Assembly: GCF_003290025.1 (NCBI RefSeq)
Contig: NZ_QNHG01000002.1
Span: 632,941-696,940, forward strand
Source of the DNA: Pseudogemmobacter bohemicus
Lineage (GTDB): Bacteria > Pseudomonadota > Alphaproteobacteria > Rhodobacterales > Rhodobacteraceae
Reading direction: 5' to 3'
DNA: 64,000 bases
In this document: in pieces, positions 43,660-53,355 of the stretch
Numbering within the stretch: position 1 is the stretch's first letter
Layout of the letters: each line of letters starts with the position of its first letter
Program-made: the position numbers and the translations under genes
The notes under the pieces: generated by a model
The model's input: the letters and a program-made list of their open reading frames with translations, nothing else
Database searches by the model: none
What the model was told of the DNA's origin: nothing

Positions 43660-43947
43660 TCAGCCGTTGACCAGATCCTTCAGCGCCTTGGCGATGGTGA
43701 ACTTCACCTGCTTGTCGGCGGGTTTGGTCATGGTCTCACCGGTGGCCGGGTTGCGGACCTGACGCTCGGGGCGCTCTTTGCAGGCAACTTTGCCGAGGCC
43801 CGGCAGGGTGATGGCGCCGCCGGAAGTGACTTCTTTCGCAACCACGTCAGCAATCGCATCCAGCGCGGCCGAGGCGGTTTTCTTGTCGGCGCCCATTGCT
43901 TCAGCAACGGCGGCCACAAGCTGGGTCTTGGTCATCGGCTTGGACAT
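43660..43947 (-). CDS. HU-family DNA-binding protein
   Basis: A 95-residue histone-like protein. The helical dimerisation part TKTQLVAAVAEAMGADKKTA is followed by DAIADVVAKEVTSGGAITLP, GLGKVACKERPERQVRNPAT with the arm motif RNPATGE, and the closing FTIAKALKDLVNG. It bends and compacts DNA. ATG 43947 follows GGAG at six bases; earlier in-frame codons lack family likeness. It stands alone between its own terminator and a 173-base upstream region. Confidence 0.95.
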   Translation of the reverse strand: MSKPMTKTQLVAAVAEAMGADKKTASAALDAIADVVAKEVTSGGAITLPGLGKVACKERPERQVRNPATGETMTKPADKQVKFTIAKALKDLVNG

Positions 43948-44120
43948 TGTTGTCTCCTGTTCTCGTTCGGCTTGTCCTTTTGATCCCATGGCGCGCAGAG
44001 CGGCTGTGGAACCCCCTTCTTCAGGGCTGCCGCTCAGTCACCTGGAAAGCGGGATGAAATCAAGCCCCAGAACGCATTTCCCGCCGGAATTAGGCGGTTT
44101 TCACCGGAAATTGCCATGGC

Positions 44121-45587
44121 TCAGAGGAAGGCGGTTTCCTCGAAGCTGCGCAATTTGCGCGAATGGATGCGTTCCAGCGGCGTTTCCCGCAACAGTTCCA
44201 TGGCGCGGATGCCGATCTGCAGATGGCGCCCGACCTGGGCGCGGTAGAATTCGGTCGCCATGCCGGGAAGTTTCAGCTCGCCATGCAGCGGCTTGTCCGA
44301 GACGCAAAGGAGCGTCCCGTAGGGCACGCGGAAGCGGAATCCGTTGGCTGCGATGGTGGCGGATTCCATATCCAGCCCCACCGCGCGAGACTGCGACAGC
44401 CGCCGCACAGGGCCGCTTTGATCGCGCAGCTCCCAGTTTCTGTTGTCGATGGTGGCAACGGTGCCGGTCCGCATGATGCGCTTCAGCTCATAGCCTTCCA
44501 GCTGGGTGACCTCTTCCACCGCATCTTCCAGCGCGATCTGGATCTCGGCCAGAGCCGGGATCGGCACCCAGACCGGCAGATCGTCGTCGAGAACGTGATC
44601 CTCGCGCAGATAAGCATGGGCGAGGACATAGTCACCAAGCGCCTGGGTGTTTCGCAGCCCCGCGCAATGGCCGACCATCAGCCAGGCATGGGGGCGCAAA
44701 ACCGCGATATGGTCAGTGGCGGTTTTCGCATTTGACGGGCCGACGCCGATATTCACCAGGGTGATGCCGTCGCCATCGGGGCGTTTCAGATGATAGGTTG
44801 GCATTTGCGGCATCTTGCCGGGTGCCGTGATGCGGCCCGAGCCGGAGGTGATCTCCTGATCGCCGGTTGCCACAAAGGCGCTGTAGCCCGAATTCGGGTC
44901 ATCCAGAGCGGCGCGGGCAAAGGCCTCGAACTCATCGACATAGAACTGGTAATTGGTGAAGAGCACATGGTTCTGGAAATGCACCGGGCTGGTGGCGGTG
45001 TAATGGGCCAGCCGCGCCAGGCTGTAATCGACCCGTTGCGCGGTAAAGGGCGCCAGCGGCATCGAGCCATCGGCGAAATGCTCCAGCGTGCCGTTGACGA
45101 TGTCGTCATTGGTGGTGGCAAGATCGGGCACGTCGAAGACATCACGCAGCGGAAAGTCGAGTTCTCCGGCCTGGGGGATGATCAGGTCGGGCTGGCCGGC
45201 AACGGCGAAATGGAGCGGGATCGGCGTGGTGGATGGGCCGATGGTGACCGATACCCCGTGATTGCGGATCAACAGGCTGATCTGCTGGATCAGGTAATTG
45301 CGGAACAGATCCGGGCGGGTCACCGTGGTGGAATAGGTGCCTGGCCGCGCCACATGGCCAAAAGACAGGCGGCTGTCGACATTCGAGAAACTGTCAACCA
45401 CCAGCCGGATCTCGGGATACCAGGCGCGCACCCGGTGGGCGGGCCGGCCATGGATCAAAGCCTCTCGGAACTGGCTGATCAGATGGGCGGTGGCCTCATC
45501 ATAAAGCGCATGCAGCCGGTCGACGGCTTCGGTGGCATCGGTGAAGCTCTGGGCCTCGGTGGGGTCGGGCAAAAGAAGGATCGACAC
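44121..45587 (-). CDS. amn: AMP nucleosidase
   Basis: The enzyme hydrolyses AMP to adenine and ribose 5-phosphate. The 488-residue length is that of the bacterial Amn family. The N-terminal regulatory part (SFTDATEAVDRLHALYDEAT) leads to a phosphorylase-type catalytic domain with NIGVGPSNAKTATDHIAVLR, WLMVGHCAGLRNTQALGDYV and the late VGLDMESATIAANGFRFRVP, ending GIRAMELLRETPLERIHSRK. A GTG start at 45587 with AAAGGA upstream fits the family N-terminus; longer open sequence upstream is not family-like. It is divergent from the epimerase gene. Confidence 0.92.
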   Translation of the reverse strand: MSILLLPDPTEAQSFTDATEAVDRLHALYDEATAHLISQFREALIHGRPAHRVRAWYPEIRLVVDSFSNVDSRLSFGHVARPGTYSTTVTRPDLFRNYLIQQISLLIRNHGVSVTIGPSTTPIPLHFAVAGQPDLIIPQAGELDFPLRDVFDVPDLATTNDDIVNGTLEHFADGSMPLAPFTAQRVDYSLARLAHYTATSPVHFQNHVLFTNYQFYVDEFEAFARAALDDPNSGYSAFVATGDQEITSGSGRITAPGKMPQMPTYHLKRPDGDGITLVNIGVGPSNAKTATDHIAVLRPHAWLMVGHCAGLRNTQALGDYVLAHAYLREDHVLDDDLPVWVPIPALAEIQIALEDAVEEVTQLEGYELKRIMRTGTVATIDNRNWELRDQSGPVRRLSQSRAVGLDMESATIAANGFRFRVPYGTLLCVSDKPLHGELKLPGMATEFYRAQVGRHLQIGIRAMELLRETPLERIHSRKLRSFEETAFL

Positions 45588-45748
45588 GTTGTCCTTTGGA
45601 TCGCTGCGGCCTGGCGGGAAATCCGGCGGGCCATTTGGCCGAGTTAAGCGCAAAGCGGGGCGTGCAGGCAAGTGAACTCCAGGTAACGGCGGGGAGTGGG
45701 GCGCGGTGGTGCTTGCAGCTTCGGGCGCTGAGAGAGATAGTCCGGTGC

Positions 45749-46597
45749 ATGAAAACACTGCTTTCCCTTGGACATGGATATTGCGCCGCCGCGCTGGCGC
45801 GGGGCCTGTTGGCCGATGGCTGGAGCGTGATCGGCACCACCCGCGATGTGGCAAAGGCGCCGGCACTGGCGGAACTGGGTATCGAGCCGCTGATCTGGGA
45901 TCCGGCGCGCGGGGCCGATCTGGCTCCGGCGCTGGCGAGGGCCACGCATATCCTGCATTCCGCCAGCCCCGATGAGTCGGGCGACCCGTTCCTGAACGCC
46001 TGGCCAGAGATTCGCGAGGCGCGGGTGGCGTGGATGGGGTATCTTTCGACCACCGGAGTTTATGGCGATACCAAAGGCGCCTGGGTCGATGAGACATCGC
46101 CGGTGCTGCCGGCCCGCGCCCGCTCGGGCGAGCGGGTCCGGGCCGAGCGCGACTGGCTGGAGAGCGGGCTGCCGGTGCATGTGTTCCGCCTGGCCGGGAT
46201 TTACGGCCCGGGGCGGGGGCCATTCGAGAAGATCCGCAATGGCTCGGCGCGGCGGATCCTGAAAGAGGGCCAGGTGTTCTCGCGCATCCATGTCGATGAC
46301 ATCGTGCAGGTGCTCCGTGCCTCGATGGCGCGGCCCGATCCGGGTCGGATCTACAATGTCTGCGATGACCTGCCCTCTTCGGCGGCCGAGGTGCTGAGCT
46401 ATGCCGCGGGCCTGCTGGGCGTGGCCGAGCCGCCGGCGGTTCTGTTTGAAGAGGCGAAGATGGGGCCGCTGGCGCGCAGTTTCTATGAGGAATGCCGGCG
46501 GGTCAGGAACGGGCGGATCACGGGGGAGCTGGGGGTGCGTCTGATCTATCCGGATTACCGCTCTGGCTTGCGGGGGATCCTTGCGGCTGAGGGCTGA
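45749..46597 (+). CDS. NAD(P)-dependent epimerase-like protein (YeeZ type)
   Basis: A 282-residue Rossmann protein of the extended-SDR YeeZ group. It opens [20 protein letters not shown], with GxGYxxxxLA in place of the usual TGxxGxxG, followed by [17 protein letters not shown]; then [18 protein letters not shown], and the [20 protein letters not shown] and [15 protein letters not shown] blocks. The substrate is unknown. ATG 45749 lies 161 bases from the divergent AMP nucleosidase start; the weak GAGAGATAG may serve for ribosome binding. Confidence 0.85.
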   Translation: MKTLLSLGHGYCAAALARGLLADGWSVIGTTRDVAKAPALAELGIEPLIWDPARGADLAPALARATHILHSASPDESGDPFLNAWPEIREARVAWMGYLSTTGVYGDTKGAWVDETSPVLPARARSGERVRAERDWLESGLPVHVFRLAGIYGPGRGPFEKIRNGSARRILKEGQVFSRIHVDDIVQVLRASMARPDPGRIYNVCDDLPSSAAEVLSYAAGLLGVAEPPAVLFEEAKMGPLARSFYEECRRVRNGRITGELGVRLIYPDYRSGLRGILAAEG

Positions 46598-46618
46598 GCA
46601 TCTGGCCGGCTGCGGATG

Positions 46619-46649
46619 CCTCCGGCGGGGATATTTATGGACAGATGAA
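46619..46649 (+). repeat. Rhodobacterales-type intergenic motif (GGGGATATTTATGG core)
   Basis: Between the epimerase and rnhB stands CCTCCGGCGGGGATATTTAT followed by GGACAGATGAAA. From memory, near-identical strings (CCTCCGGCGGGGATATTTxxGxxxAGATGAA) recur between genes across Rhodobacterales genomes. Its function is not known to me. It contains an ATG (46645) in frame with rnhB, a possible upstream start. Confidence 0.5.
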
Positions 46650-46680
46650 AGCCGCTTTCCAGAAGCGGGAAGAGGCGGCG

Positions 46681-47313
46681 ATGGTGAGTATTCCGGATTT
46701 CAGTTCCGAGGCGGAGCTGCTTGCGGGTGGCGCTGCCTTTGTTGCTGGGGTCGATGAGGTCGGGCGCGGGCCGATTGCCGGGCCGGTGACGGCGGCGGCG
46801 GTGCGGCTGGATCCGGCGAATATTCCGGACGGGCTGAGGGACAGCAAGGTGATGAGTCTGGCCGCGCGCGAGCGGCTGTCAGACTGGCTGCTGGCCCATG
46901 CTGCGGTGTCGGTTGCCCATGCCAGCGTCGAGGAGATCGACGAGATCAACATCCTGCGCGCCAGTCATCTGGCGATGGAGCGGGCGGTGGCGGGGCTGGG
47001 CGTCGTCGATTTCGCGCTGATCGATGGCAATCTTCTGCCGCGCGGGCTGACCTGCCCGGCGCGGGCGCTGGTCAAGGGAGATGCCCGCTGCCAGTCGATT
47101 GCCGCGGCCTCGATTGTCGCCAAGGTTGCGCGTGACCGGATCATGGTGGATCTGGCGCAACAGTTTCCCGGTTACGGCTGGGAGCGAAATGCCGGCTATC
47201 CGACAAAGGCGCATCTCAGCGCGCTCCTGGATTTTGGCGTGACCCCTGTGCATAGACGGTCTTTCAAACCTGTCCACAATATCTTGTATCAAGATCTTTC
47301 TGTAACCCCTTGA
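46681..47313 (+). CDS. rnhB: ribonuclease HII
   Basis: RNase HII removes ribonucleotides and RNA primers from RNA-DNA hybrids. The 210-residue product has the catalytic Asp-Glu in [15 protein letters not shown], then [31 protein letters not shown] (third acidic residue) and [20 protein letters not shown] with the fourth Asp. ATG 46681 follows GAGG; ATG 46645 is an alternative that would add 12 residues. Directly followed by ccrM, an arrangement I recall as common in Rhodobacterales. Confidence 0.93.
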   Translation: MVSIPDFSSEAELLAGGAAFVAGVDEVGRGPIAGPVTAAAVRLDPANIPDGLRDSKVMSLAARERLSDWLLAHAAVSVAHASVEEIDEINILRASHLAMERAVAGLGVVDFALIDGNLLPRGLTCPARALVKGDARCQSIAAASIVAKVARDRIMVDLAQQFPGYGWERNAGYPTKAHLSALLDFGVTPVHRRSFKPVHNILYQDLSVTP

Positions 47314-47363
47314 TTCAATAAACAATTTGACGGCGAATCGCCTCTGTCCCATTCTTATCCACA
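47312..47363 (+). promoter_or_regulatory. ccrM control region: two GANTC sites and a DnaA box
   Basis: The 88-base gap before ccrM contains GATTC (47312-47316, overlapping the rnhB stop) and GAATC (47335-47339), both targets of the encoded methyltransferase. A possible -35 TTGACG (47327-47332) and a weak -10 (CATTCT, 47350-47355) place the second GANTC in the spacer. A perfect DnaA box, TTATCCACA, lies at 47355-47363, with a weaker one, CTGTCCACA, at 47270-47278 inside rnhB. This suggests cell-cycle control by methylation state and DnaA. Confidence 0.6.
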
Positions 47364-47389
47364 AGACGGCACACAAGAATTGCCGCTGA

Positions 47390-48520
<1,131 letters not shown>

Positions 48521-48577
48521 CCGAATTTCAACAGGTTACATGAACGCCTGCGCCCTGGTCCGCCTGGGGCGCCACTG

Positions 48578-48607
48578 CCCCGCCATGATCTCATGGCGGG
48601 GTTTTTT
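48578..48607 (+). terminator. intrinsic terminator of ccrM
   Basis: A perfect 11-base-pair hairpin, CCCCGCCATGA with TCATGGCGGGG, is followed by TTTTTT. It lies 57 bases after the ccrM stop and just before the end of the convergent FMN-reductase gene, so it ends the ccrM transcript. Confidence 0.92.
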
Positions 48608-48616
48608 CGCACCCGT

Positions 48617-49168
48617 TCAGATAGTCTTCGCGGCGAAGGCTGCGAATTTCTGCAGCACAGAGCCAAGGAATTTCGCGGTATCGGGCTTCAGCCCGCCCTG
48701 GTCGTCGAGCATATTCTGCACCTGGGCCAGATAGGCCTCGGGCTGTTGCAGCGTCGGCATATCGAGGAAGACGAGCGACTGGCGCAGATGGTGATTGGCG
48801 CCGAAGCCCGCGATATTCCCCATCGAGCCCGAGATCACCGCCGCCGGTTTGCCACCCCAGACGCTGTGCCCATAGGGGCGCGAGCCGACATCGAGCGCGT
48901 TCTTCAGCGCGGCGGGCAGCGAGCGGTTATATTCCGGCGTGACGAAAATCACCGCCTGTTTCGCGGCAATCGCCTTGCGGAAGGCGGTCCAGGCGGCGGG
49001 CGGGGTGCCCTCGTCAAGATCGGGGTTGTAAAGCGGCAGCCCGGCGATCAGGATGATTTCCAGCGCCATGCCCTCGGGCGCGATGGCTTGCAGCCCTTTG
49101 GCGACCGAGAGGTTGTAAGACCCGGCGCGCAGGCTTCCGACGAGGATGGCGACGTCCAGCTTGGACAT
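48617..49168 (-). CDS. NADPH-dependent FMN reductase-type flavoprotein
   Basis: A 183-residue flavodoxin-like reductase: VAILVGSLRAGSYNLSVAKG (FMN phosphate loop GSxRxxSxN), LPLYNPDLDEG, IFVTPEYNRSLPAALKNALD (the TPEYN motif) and PAAVISGSMGNIAGFGANHH. It reduces FMN or quinone-type acceptors with NADPH and could supply FMNH2 to the monooxygenases at 2-2860, although it is far from them. It is a separate minus-strand gene, 99 bases after the SDR stop. Confidence 0.9.
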   Translation of the reverse strand: MSKLDVAILVGSLRAGSYNLSVAKGLQAIAPEGMALEIILIAGLPLYNPDLDEGTPPAAWTAFRKAIAAKQAVIFVTPEYNRSLPAALKNALDVGSRPYGHSVWGGKPAAVISGSMGNIAGFGANHHLRQSLVFLDMPTLQQPEAYLAQVQNMLDDQGGLKPDTAKFLGSVLQKFAAFAAKTI

Positions 49169-49267
49169 TTGAAGGCTTCCTTCTGTTGATCCAGGCGGTC
49201 AGTGTTGCGCAAGCGGGCCTTGGCGGAAAGGCTTGTGCGGCACAGGCAATGTGCAGATCGGCAAGGA

Positions 49268-50026
49268 TCAGCCGCGCCCCACATAGGGCATCGCGGTGGC
49301 CATGATCGTGGTGAAAAGCGTGTTCACCGCCAGCGGCTGCTGCGCGATCATCAGAACCATATCCGCGACATGGGACACATCCATCACCGGCTCGGGCCGG
49401 ATCGAGCCATCGGCCTGCAACATCCCTTTCGACATATCGGCGGTCATTTCGGTCGCGGCATTGCCGATATCTATCTGGCCGACGGCGATGCCATGCTCGC
49501 GCCCCTCCAGCGCCAGCGCCTTTGTCAGGCCGGTCACGGCATGTTTGGATACCGCGTAGGAAATCGTCTGCGGGCGCGGCACATGGGCCGAGATCGAGCC
49601 GTTGTTGAGGATGCGCCCGCCTTTGGGCTCCTGCACCAGCATCTGCCGCCAGGCCTCACGCGCGCAGTAGAAGGCGCCGTTCAGGTTGATCGCGATCACC
49701 GCATCCCAGGCGTCGGGCGTGGTGTTTTCGACCCGTGCCTGGCCACCAAAGGCGCCGGCATTGTTGAAGAGAAAGTCGATCCGGCCGAACTGTGCCACGA
49801 TCTGTGCGAAGGCGTCGCGCACCTGACCCGACTGGCTCAGATCGGCGGTGACGGTCAGCATGCGGTCGCGATGGGGGCTTTGGGCCGCGGTCTCCGCCAG
49901 CGGGGCCTCACGCCGGCCCAAAAGCGCACAGCGCCAGCCGGCGCGATTCAGCGCGATGGCCACCGCGCGCCCGATCCCCGATCCGGCGCCGGTGATCACG
50001 GCGACAGGCGTTTCTTTTGCACTCAT
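49268..50026 (-). CDS. short-chain dehydrogenase/reductase
   Basis: A 252-residue classical SDR: VAVITGAGSGIGRAVAIAL, NNAGAFGGQARVENT, and the catalytic NNGSISAHVPRPQTISYAVS followed by KHAVTG. It matches 3-oxoacyl-ACP reductase-like SDRs in general. Start 50026 has GGAGGG five bases upstream. It begins directly after the stop of the transglutaminase-like gene (one-base gap), so it is likely cotranscribed with the ATP-grasp/transglutaminase cluster; its role there is unknown. Confidence 0.87.
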   Translation of the reverse strand: MSAKETPVAVITGAGSGIGRAVAIALNRAGWRCALLGRREAPLAETAAQSPHRDRMLTVTADLSQSGQVRDAFAQIVAQFGRIDFLFNNAGAFGGQARVENTTPDAWDAVIAINLNGAFYCAREAWRQMLVQEPKGGRILNNGSISAHVPRPQTISYAVSKHAVTGLTKALALEGREHGIAVGQIDIGNAATEMTADMSKGMLQADGSIRPEPVMDVSHVADMVLMIAQQPLAVNTLFTTIMATAMPYVGRG

Positions 50027-50027
50027 C

Positions 50028-50915
50028 TCAACCCTCCCCGGCCTCGGTGATATCAACCGAATGGCGGCCCTCTTGCTGCCCGTCTAGCCGCAGCATCCCC
50101 GTCACCGGTGCCACATCGGCGTAATCGCGGCCCATGCCGACATCAATATGGTCGGCTCCGGTGAAACAGGCATTGGTCGGGTCATAATCAATCCAGCCGC
50201 GCTGAGGGCCGCCCCAGGCCCTGACCCAGGCATGCATCGCATCGGCGCCGACCAACCGCTTTTGTCCCGGCGGCGGCAGGGTGCGCAGATAGCCCGCCAC
50301 ATAGGCGGCGGGGATCCCCAGACTGCGCAGCCCCCCGACCATGATCTGCGCGAAATCCTGGCAGACGCCATGGCGGGCTGCGAAAGCCTCGGCGGGGGAG
50401 GTGTCGACATCGGTGGCGCCGGCCTCGAATGTCATATGGCCATGCAGCATCAGGCCCAGCCGCTCGGTCACCATAGCGACGCTGTCATCCTGCCCTTGCG
50501 CCTTTGCCGCGAAGCCGCTGATCGCGTCGACCTGGGGGATCCGGCGCGAGGGCAGGCAGAAATGCAAGGGCGAATCCGGCCCGAGGCTGCGGATTTGCGC
50601 GAGTTCCGGCCCAAGCGCCGCGACCGGGACCGAGAGGTCCAGCCCCTCGGGCTGCGCCAGCCGCTCTACCTGGGCCTCAAGGCTCAGATCCAGCCGGGTC
50701 AGCCCGGCAGGGATCGCGGCCTCGACCACGCTCGTCCCGAAAAAATCGGTGAAAAAGCCCAGCTCGCCCGGTTCCGGCTCCAGCGTGACCAGCGAGCCGA
50801 GCACCCGCTGGCGCCCCGGCAGGCTGGCCGGCAGGATGCGGAAATGCTGACGCCCCGCGCCGCTGGGCCGGTCGAATTCATAGCTGATCTGCAGGCGCAG
50901 GTCGTAAATGCTCAT
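50028..50915 (-). CDS. transglutaminase-like cysteine hydrolase (small)
   Basis: A 295-residue transglutaminase-fold protein with a beta-rich N-terminal domain. The catalytic triad is visible: Cys185 in RHGVCQDFAQIM, His228 in ADAMHAWVRAW and Asp245 in WIDYDPTNAC. In this family such enzymes act as peptidases or transamidases. The start overlaps the stop of the ATP-grasp/Alpha-E gene by four bases. It belongs to a three-gene cluster with that gene and the DUF2126 protein; comparative genomics has suggested peptide or amide ligation linked to proteolysis, but no substrate is known. Confidence 0.88.
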   Translation of the reverse strand: MSIYDLRLQISYEFDRPSGAGRQHFRILPASLPGRQRVLGSLVTLEPEPGELGFFTDFFGTSVVEAAIPAGLTRLDLSLEAQVERLAQPEGLDLSVPVAALGPELAQIRSLGPDSPLHFCLPSRRIPQVDAISGFAAKAQGQDDSVAMVTERLGLMLHGHMTFEAGATDVDTSPAEAFAARHGVCQDFAQIMVGGLRSLGIPAAYVAGYLRTLPPPGQKRLVGADAMHAWVRAWGGPQRGWIDYDPTNACFTGADHIDVGMGRDYADVAPVTGMLRLDGQQEGRHSVDITEAGEG

Positions 50916-53347
50916 CGGAAATAGCGCTCCGAGATCAGGTCAGACACTTCGCCCAGCCGCGCCTGAAGGGCGTAAAGCGCCTCGCTGCCCAGCGTTTCCG
51001 GCGTGGCGGTGGCAAGGTCGGTTTGCAGCCGCAGCAGCGCCCGGGCGGGCGCACTCAGCCGGTTTTCCACCAGGGCCTCGGGCAGCATCCGCACCAGATC
51101 CATCATGCCATCGACCTGATTGCGGATTGCGCGCGGGTTCAGCGGGTCCAGCGCCAGGAGGCCGATCACCGGCCCGCGCCCCGAGACCATCGAATAGCGG
51201 CGGCGATGGGTCATCACGGAATCGCCCAGCTCGATGCAAAGGTCGATGCCGCCCGGATCGGACCCGGGATCGGTCAGCGCCGCCAGCCAGCCCGCCATAT
51301 TGCGGGCGCGTTCCTGCATCCGCCCCAAAGTCAGAAAGCGCCAGCCCATCAGCCTGTACATATTCTCATGCACCAGCCCCGAAAACCCGGCCAGCTTGCG
51401 CAAAAGCGCCGAAAGCGCCTGGGCTGCGTCATCACCCGGGCTGACCTGCAAGGCCAGGCGCCGCGCCGATTTGTCGAGATCCTTCAGCGCCGCCCAGCCA
51501 TCGGTCGAAAACCGGTCCCTGAGCTGCGCCGCCGAGGAGACCGCACGCCCGATCGTGGCCAAAAGCCCCTCGGGGATCGGCTCGGAAGGATCGAGACCGG
51601 CGGCCTCCAGCAGTGCATCGGCCTCGGCCAGCAATGGGAGTGTGCCGGTGCCGCTTTCGGCGATGCGGCCATGGCGGGCGCGCAAGAGCCGCACCATGCC
51701 CTCGGTGCGTTCGACATAGCGGCCCAGCCAGAACAGGTTGTCGGCGGCGCGGGCGGGCAGCTCATCGGGCTCGGGCGTGCCGCTTTGCCCCGCCGGGCGG
51801 TTCATCAGCGTATCGCCCCCGACATGGTCGGGCGATATGATCCAGACATCTGCCGCGCCGCCGCCCCTTTGCATCGCCAGCGCGCCTGGGTCGGTGGTGG
51901 CGCCGATCCGGGCGAACCCGCCCTGCATCACCCGCCACCCCGAGGCGGTGCGGGCAAGATAGACACGCAGCGACATCGGGCGCGGCGTGATCCTGCCATC
52001 GACCAGCGCCGGGGTGGTCGAAAGCGTCACCGCCTCTTGCGCGACGAGGCTGCCGCTTTCGCGCTCCAGCCTTTCGCCCAGCGCATCGGGGGGCAGGCTG
52101 GCTGCGGCAAACGGGTCATCCATCCGGTCATAGGGCAGCCCGGTGCCCAGCGCGGGCGAAAGGATCATGCGATCCGCTGCTTCGATCACCGCCGCGCGGG
52201 CAGAGGCATCGCCGCACCACCAGGTCGCGATATTCGGCAGCATCAGGGCCGAGCCGGTCAGGACCGGCGCGAGGCGGGGCAGAAAGGCCATCATCGCCCG
52301 CGTCTCAAGCACGCCCGAGCCCGGTGGATTGACCATGGCCAACCCGCTTTGGCGCAGCGCGGATACAAGCCCCGGCGTCCCCAGCCGCGAGGCCGGGTCG
52401 AGTTCCAGCGGATCGGCGAAAGAGCCATCCAGCCGGCGCCAGAGCACATCGAGCGGTTTGAGACCCGAGACCGTGCGCAGCATCAGCCGGCCATCTTCGA
52501 CTGTCAGATCCTCGCCCTGGACAAGACTGATCCCCAGATATCGCGCGAGCCAGGCCTGTTCATACCAGGTCTCGTTCCAGGGGCCGGGGGTGAGGATCGC
52601 CACCCGTGCCGCCGGATCGGCCCGCATCGACAGAAGGTGGTCGCGGAAGTCGCGGAAGAACCCGGCCAGACGGTGCAGCTGCTGGCCGAAAAGCTGCGGG
52701 CCAAAAGCGCGGGTGGTCGCCACCCGGGTTTCCAGCGCATAGCCGGCGCCCGAAGGCGCCTCGGTGCGGTCGGCCAGCACCCACCATTGCCCGTCGGGGC
52801 CGCGCCCGATCTCGAAAGCGACGAAATGCAGGTAATGGCCCGCGCGGGGCCGGATCCCCACCATCGGCCGCGCCCAGGCCGGGTTGCCCGCCAGCAGATC
52901 CGCCGGCAGATGCCCGTCGGCCACCATCTGGTTCGGCCCGTAAATATCGGCCATCAACAATTCCAGCAGATCCGCGCGCTGGATCAGCGCGGCGGAAAGC
53001 CGGGTCCAGTCTGCCTCGTCGATCAGCACCGGCAGATGGCTTAACGGCCAGGGCCGTTCGACCGAAGCGGTGCCGGCGGTGGTGTCATATTGCCGGTAGA
53101 TCACCCCGGAATCGCGCAAATAAAGATCGGCGCGCTCGATGGCGCGGGTCAGATCGGTGTCTGACAGCTTTGCCAGATGGTTCAGCAAAGGCTGCCATAG
53201 CGGGCGCATCTGCCCGTCCGGTCCGATCAGCTCATCGGGAACGCCGGGCAGGGGGCGATACTCTGCCAGGCCGAAATCGTGACGCGGTTCCGCTCCGGGG
53301 GGCGGAACGCTGGCCGGAGCGGAAGGGGAAGGCAACTCACCAGTCAT
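50912..53347 (-). CDS. circularly permuted ATP-grasp ligase fused to Alpha-E domain
   Basis: This 811-residue protein joins two modules that are often separate genes. Residues ~1-480 form the circularly permuted ATP-grasp type 2 domain (LSDTDLTRAIERADLYLRDS, VLIDEADWTRLSAALIQRAD, ILTPGPWNETWYEQAWLARY and, late, VAQEAVTLSTTPALVDGRIT). Residues ~500-811 form the Alpha-E helical domain (LPARAADNLFWLGRYVERTE, then GWRFLTLGRMQERARNMAGW). ATP-grasp enzymes make amide bonds through acyl phosphates. It sits between two transglutaminase-fold genes, with the small one overlapping its stop. The product is unknown. Confidence 0.9.
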   Translation of the reverse strand: MTGELPSPSAPASVPPPGAEPRHDFGLAEYRPLPGVPDELIGPDGQMRPLWQPLLNHLAKLSDTDLTRAIERADLYLRDSGVIYRQYDTTAGTASVERPWPLSHLPVLIDEADWTRLSAALIQRADLLELLMADIYGPNQMVADGHLPADLLAGNPAWARPMVGIRPRAGHYLHFVAFEIGRGPDGQWWVLADRTEAPSGAGYALETRVATTRAFGPQLFGQQLHRLAGFFRDFRDHLLSMRADPAARVAILTPGPWNETWYEQAWLARYLGISLVQGEDLTVEDGRLMLRTVSGLKPLDVLWRRLDGSFADPLELDPASRLGTPGLVSALRQSGLAMVNPPGSGVLETRAMMAFLPRLAPVLTGSALMLPNIATWWCGDASARAAVIEAADRMILSPALGTGLPYDRMDDPFAAASLPPDALGERLERESGSLVAQEAVTLSTTPALVDGRITPRPMSLRVYLARTASGWRVMQGGFARIGATTDPGALAMQRGGGAADVWIISPDHVGGDTLMNRPAGQSGTPEPDELPARAADNLFWLGRYVERTEGMVRLLRARHGRIAESGTGTLPLLAEADALLEAAGLDPSEPIPEGLLATIGRAVSSAAQLRDRFSTDGWAALKDLDKSARRLALQVSPGDDAAQALSALLRKLAGFSGLVHENMYRLMGWRFLTLGRMQERARNMAGWLAALTDPGSDPGGIDLCIELGDSVMTHRRRYSMVSGRGPVIGLLALDPLNPRAIRNQVDGMMDLVRMLPEALVENRLSAPARALLRLQTDLATATPETLGSEALYALQARLGEVSDLISERYFR

Positions 53348-53355
53348 GTCCAGGA

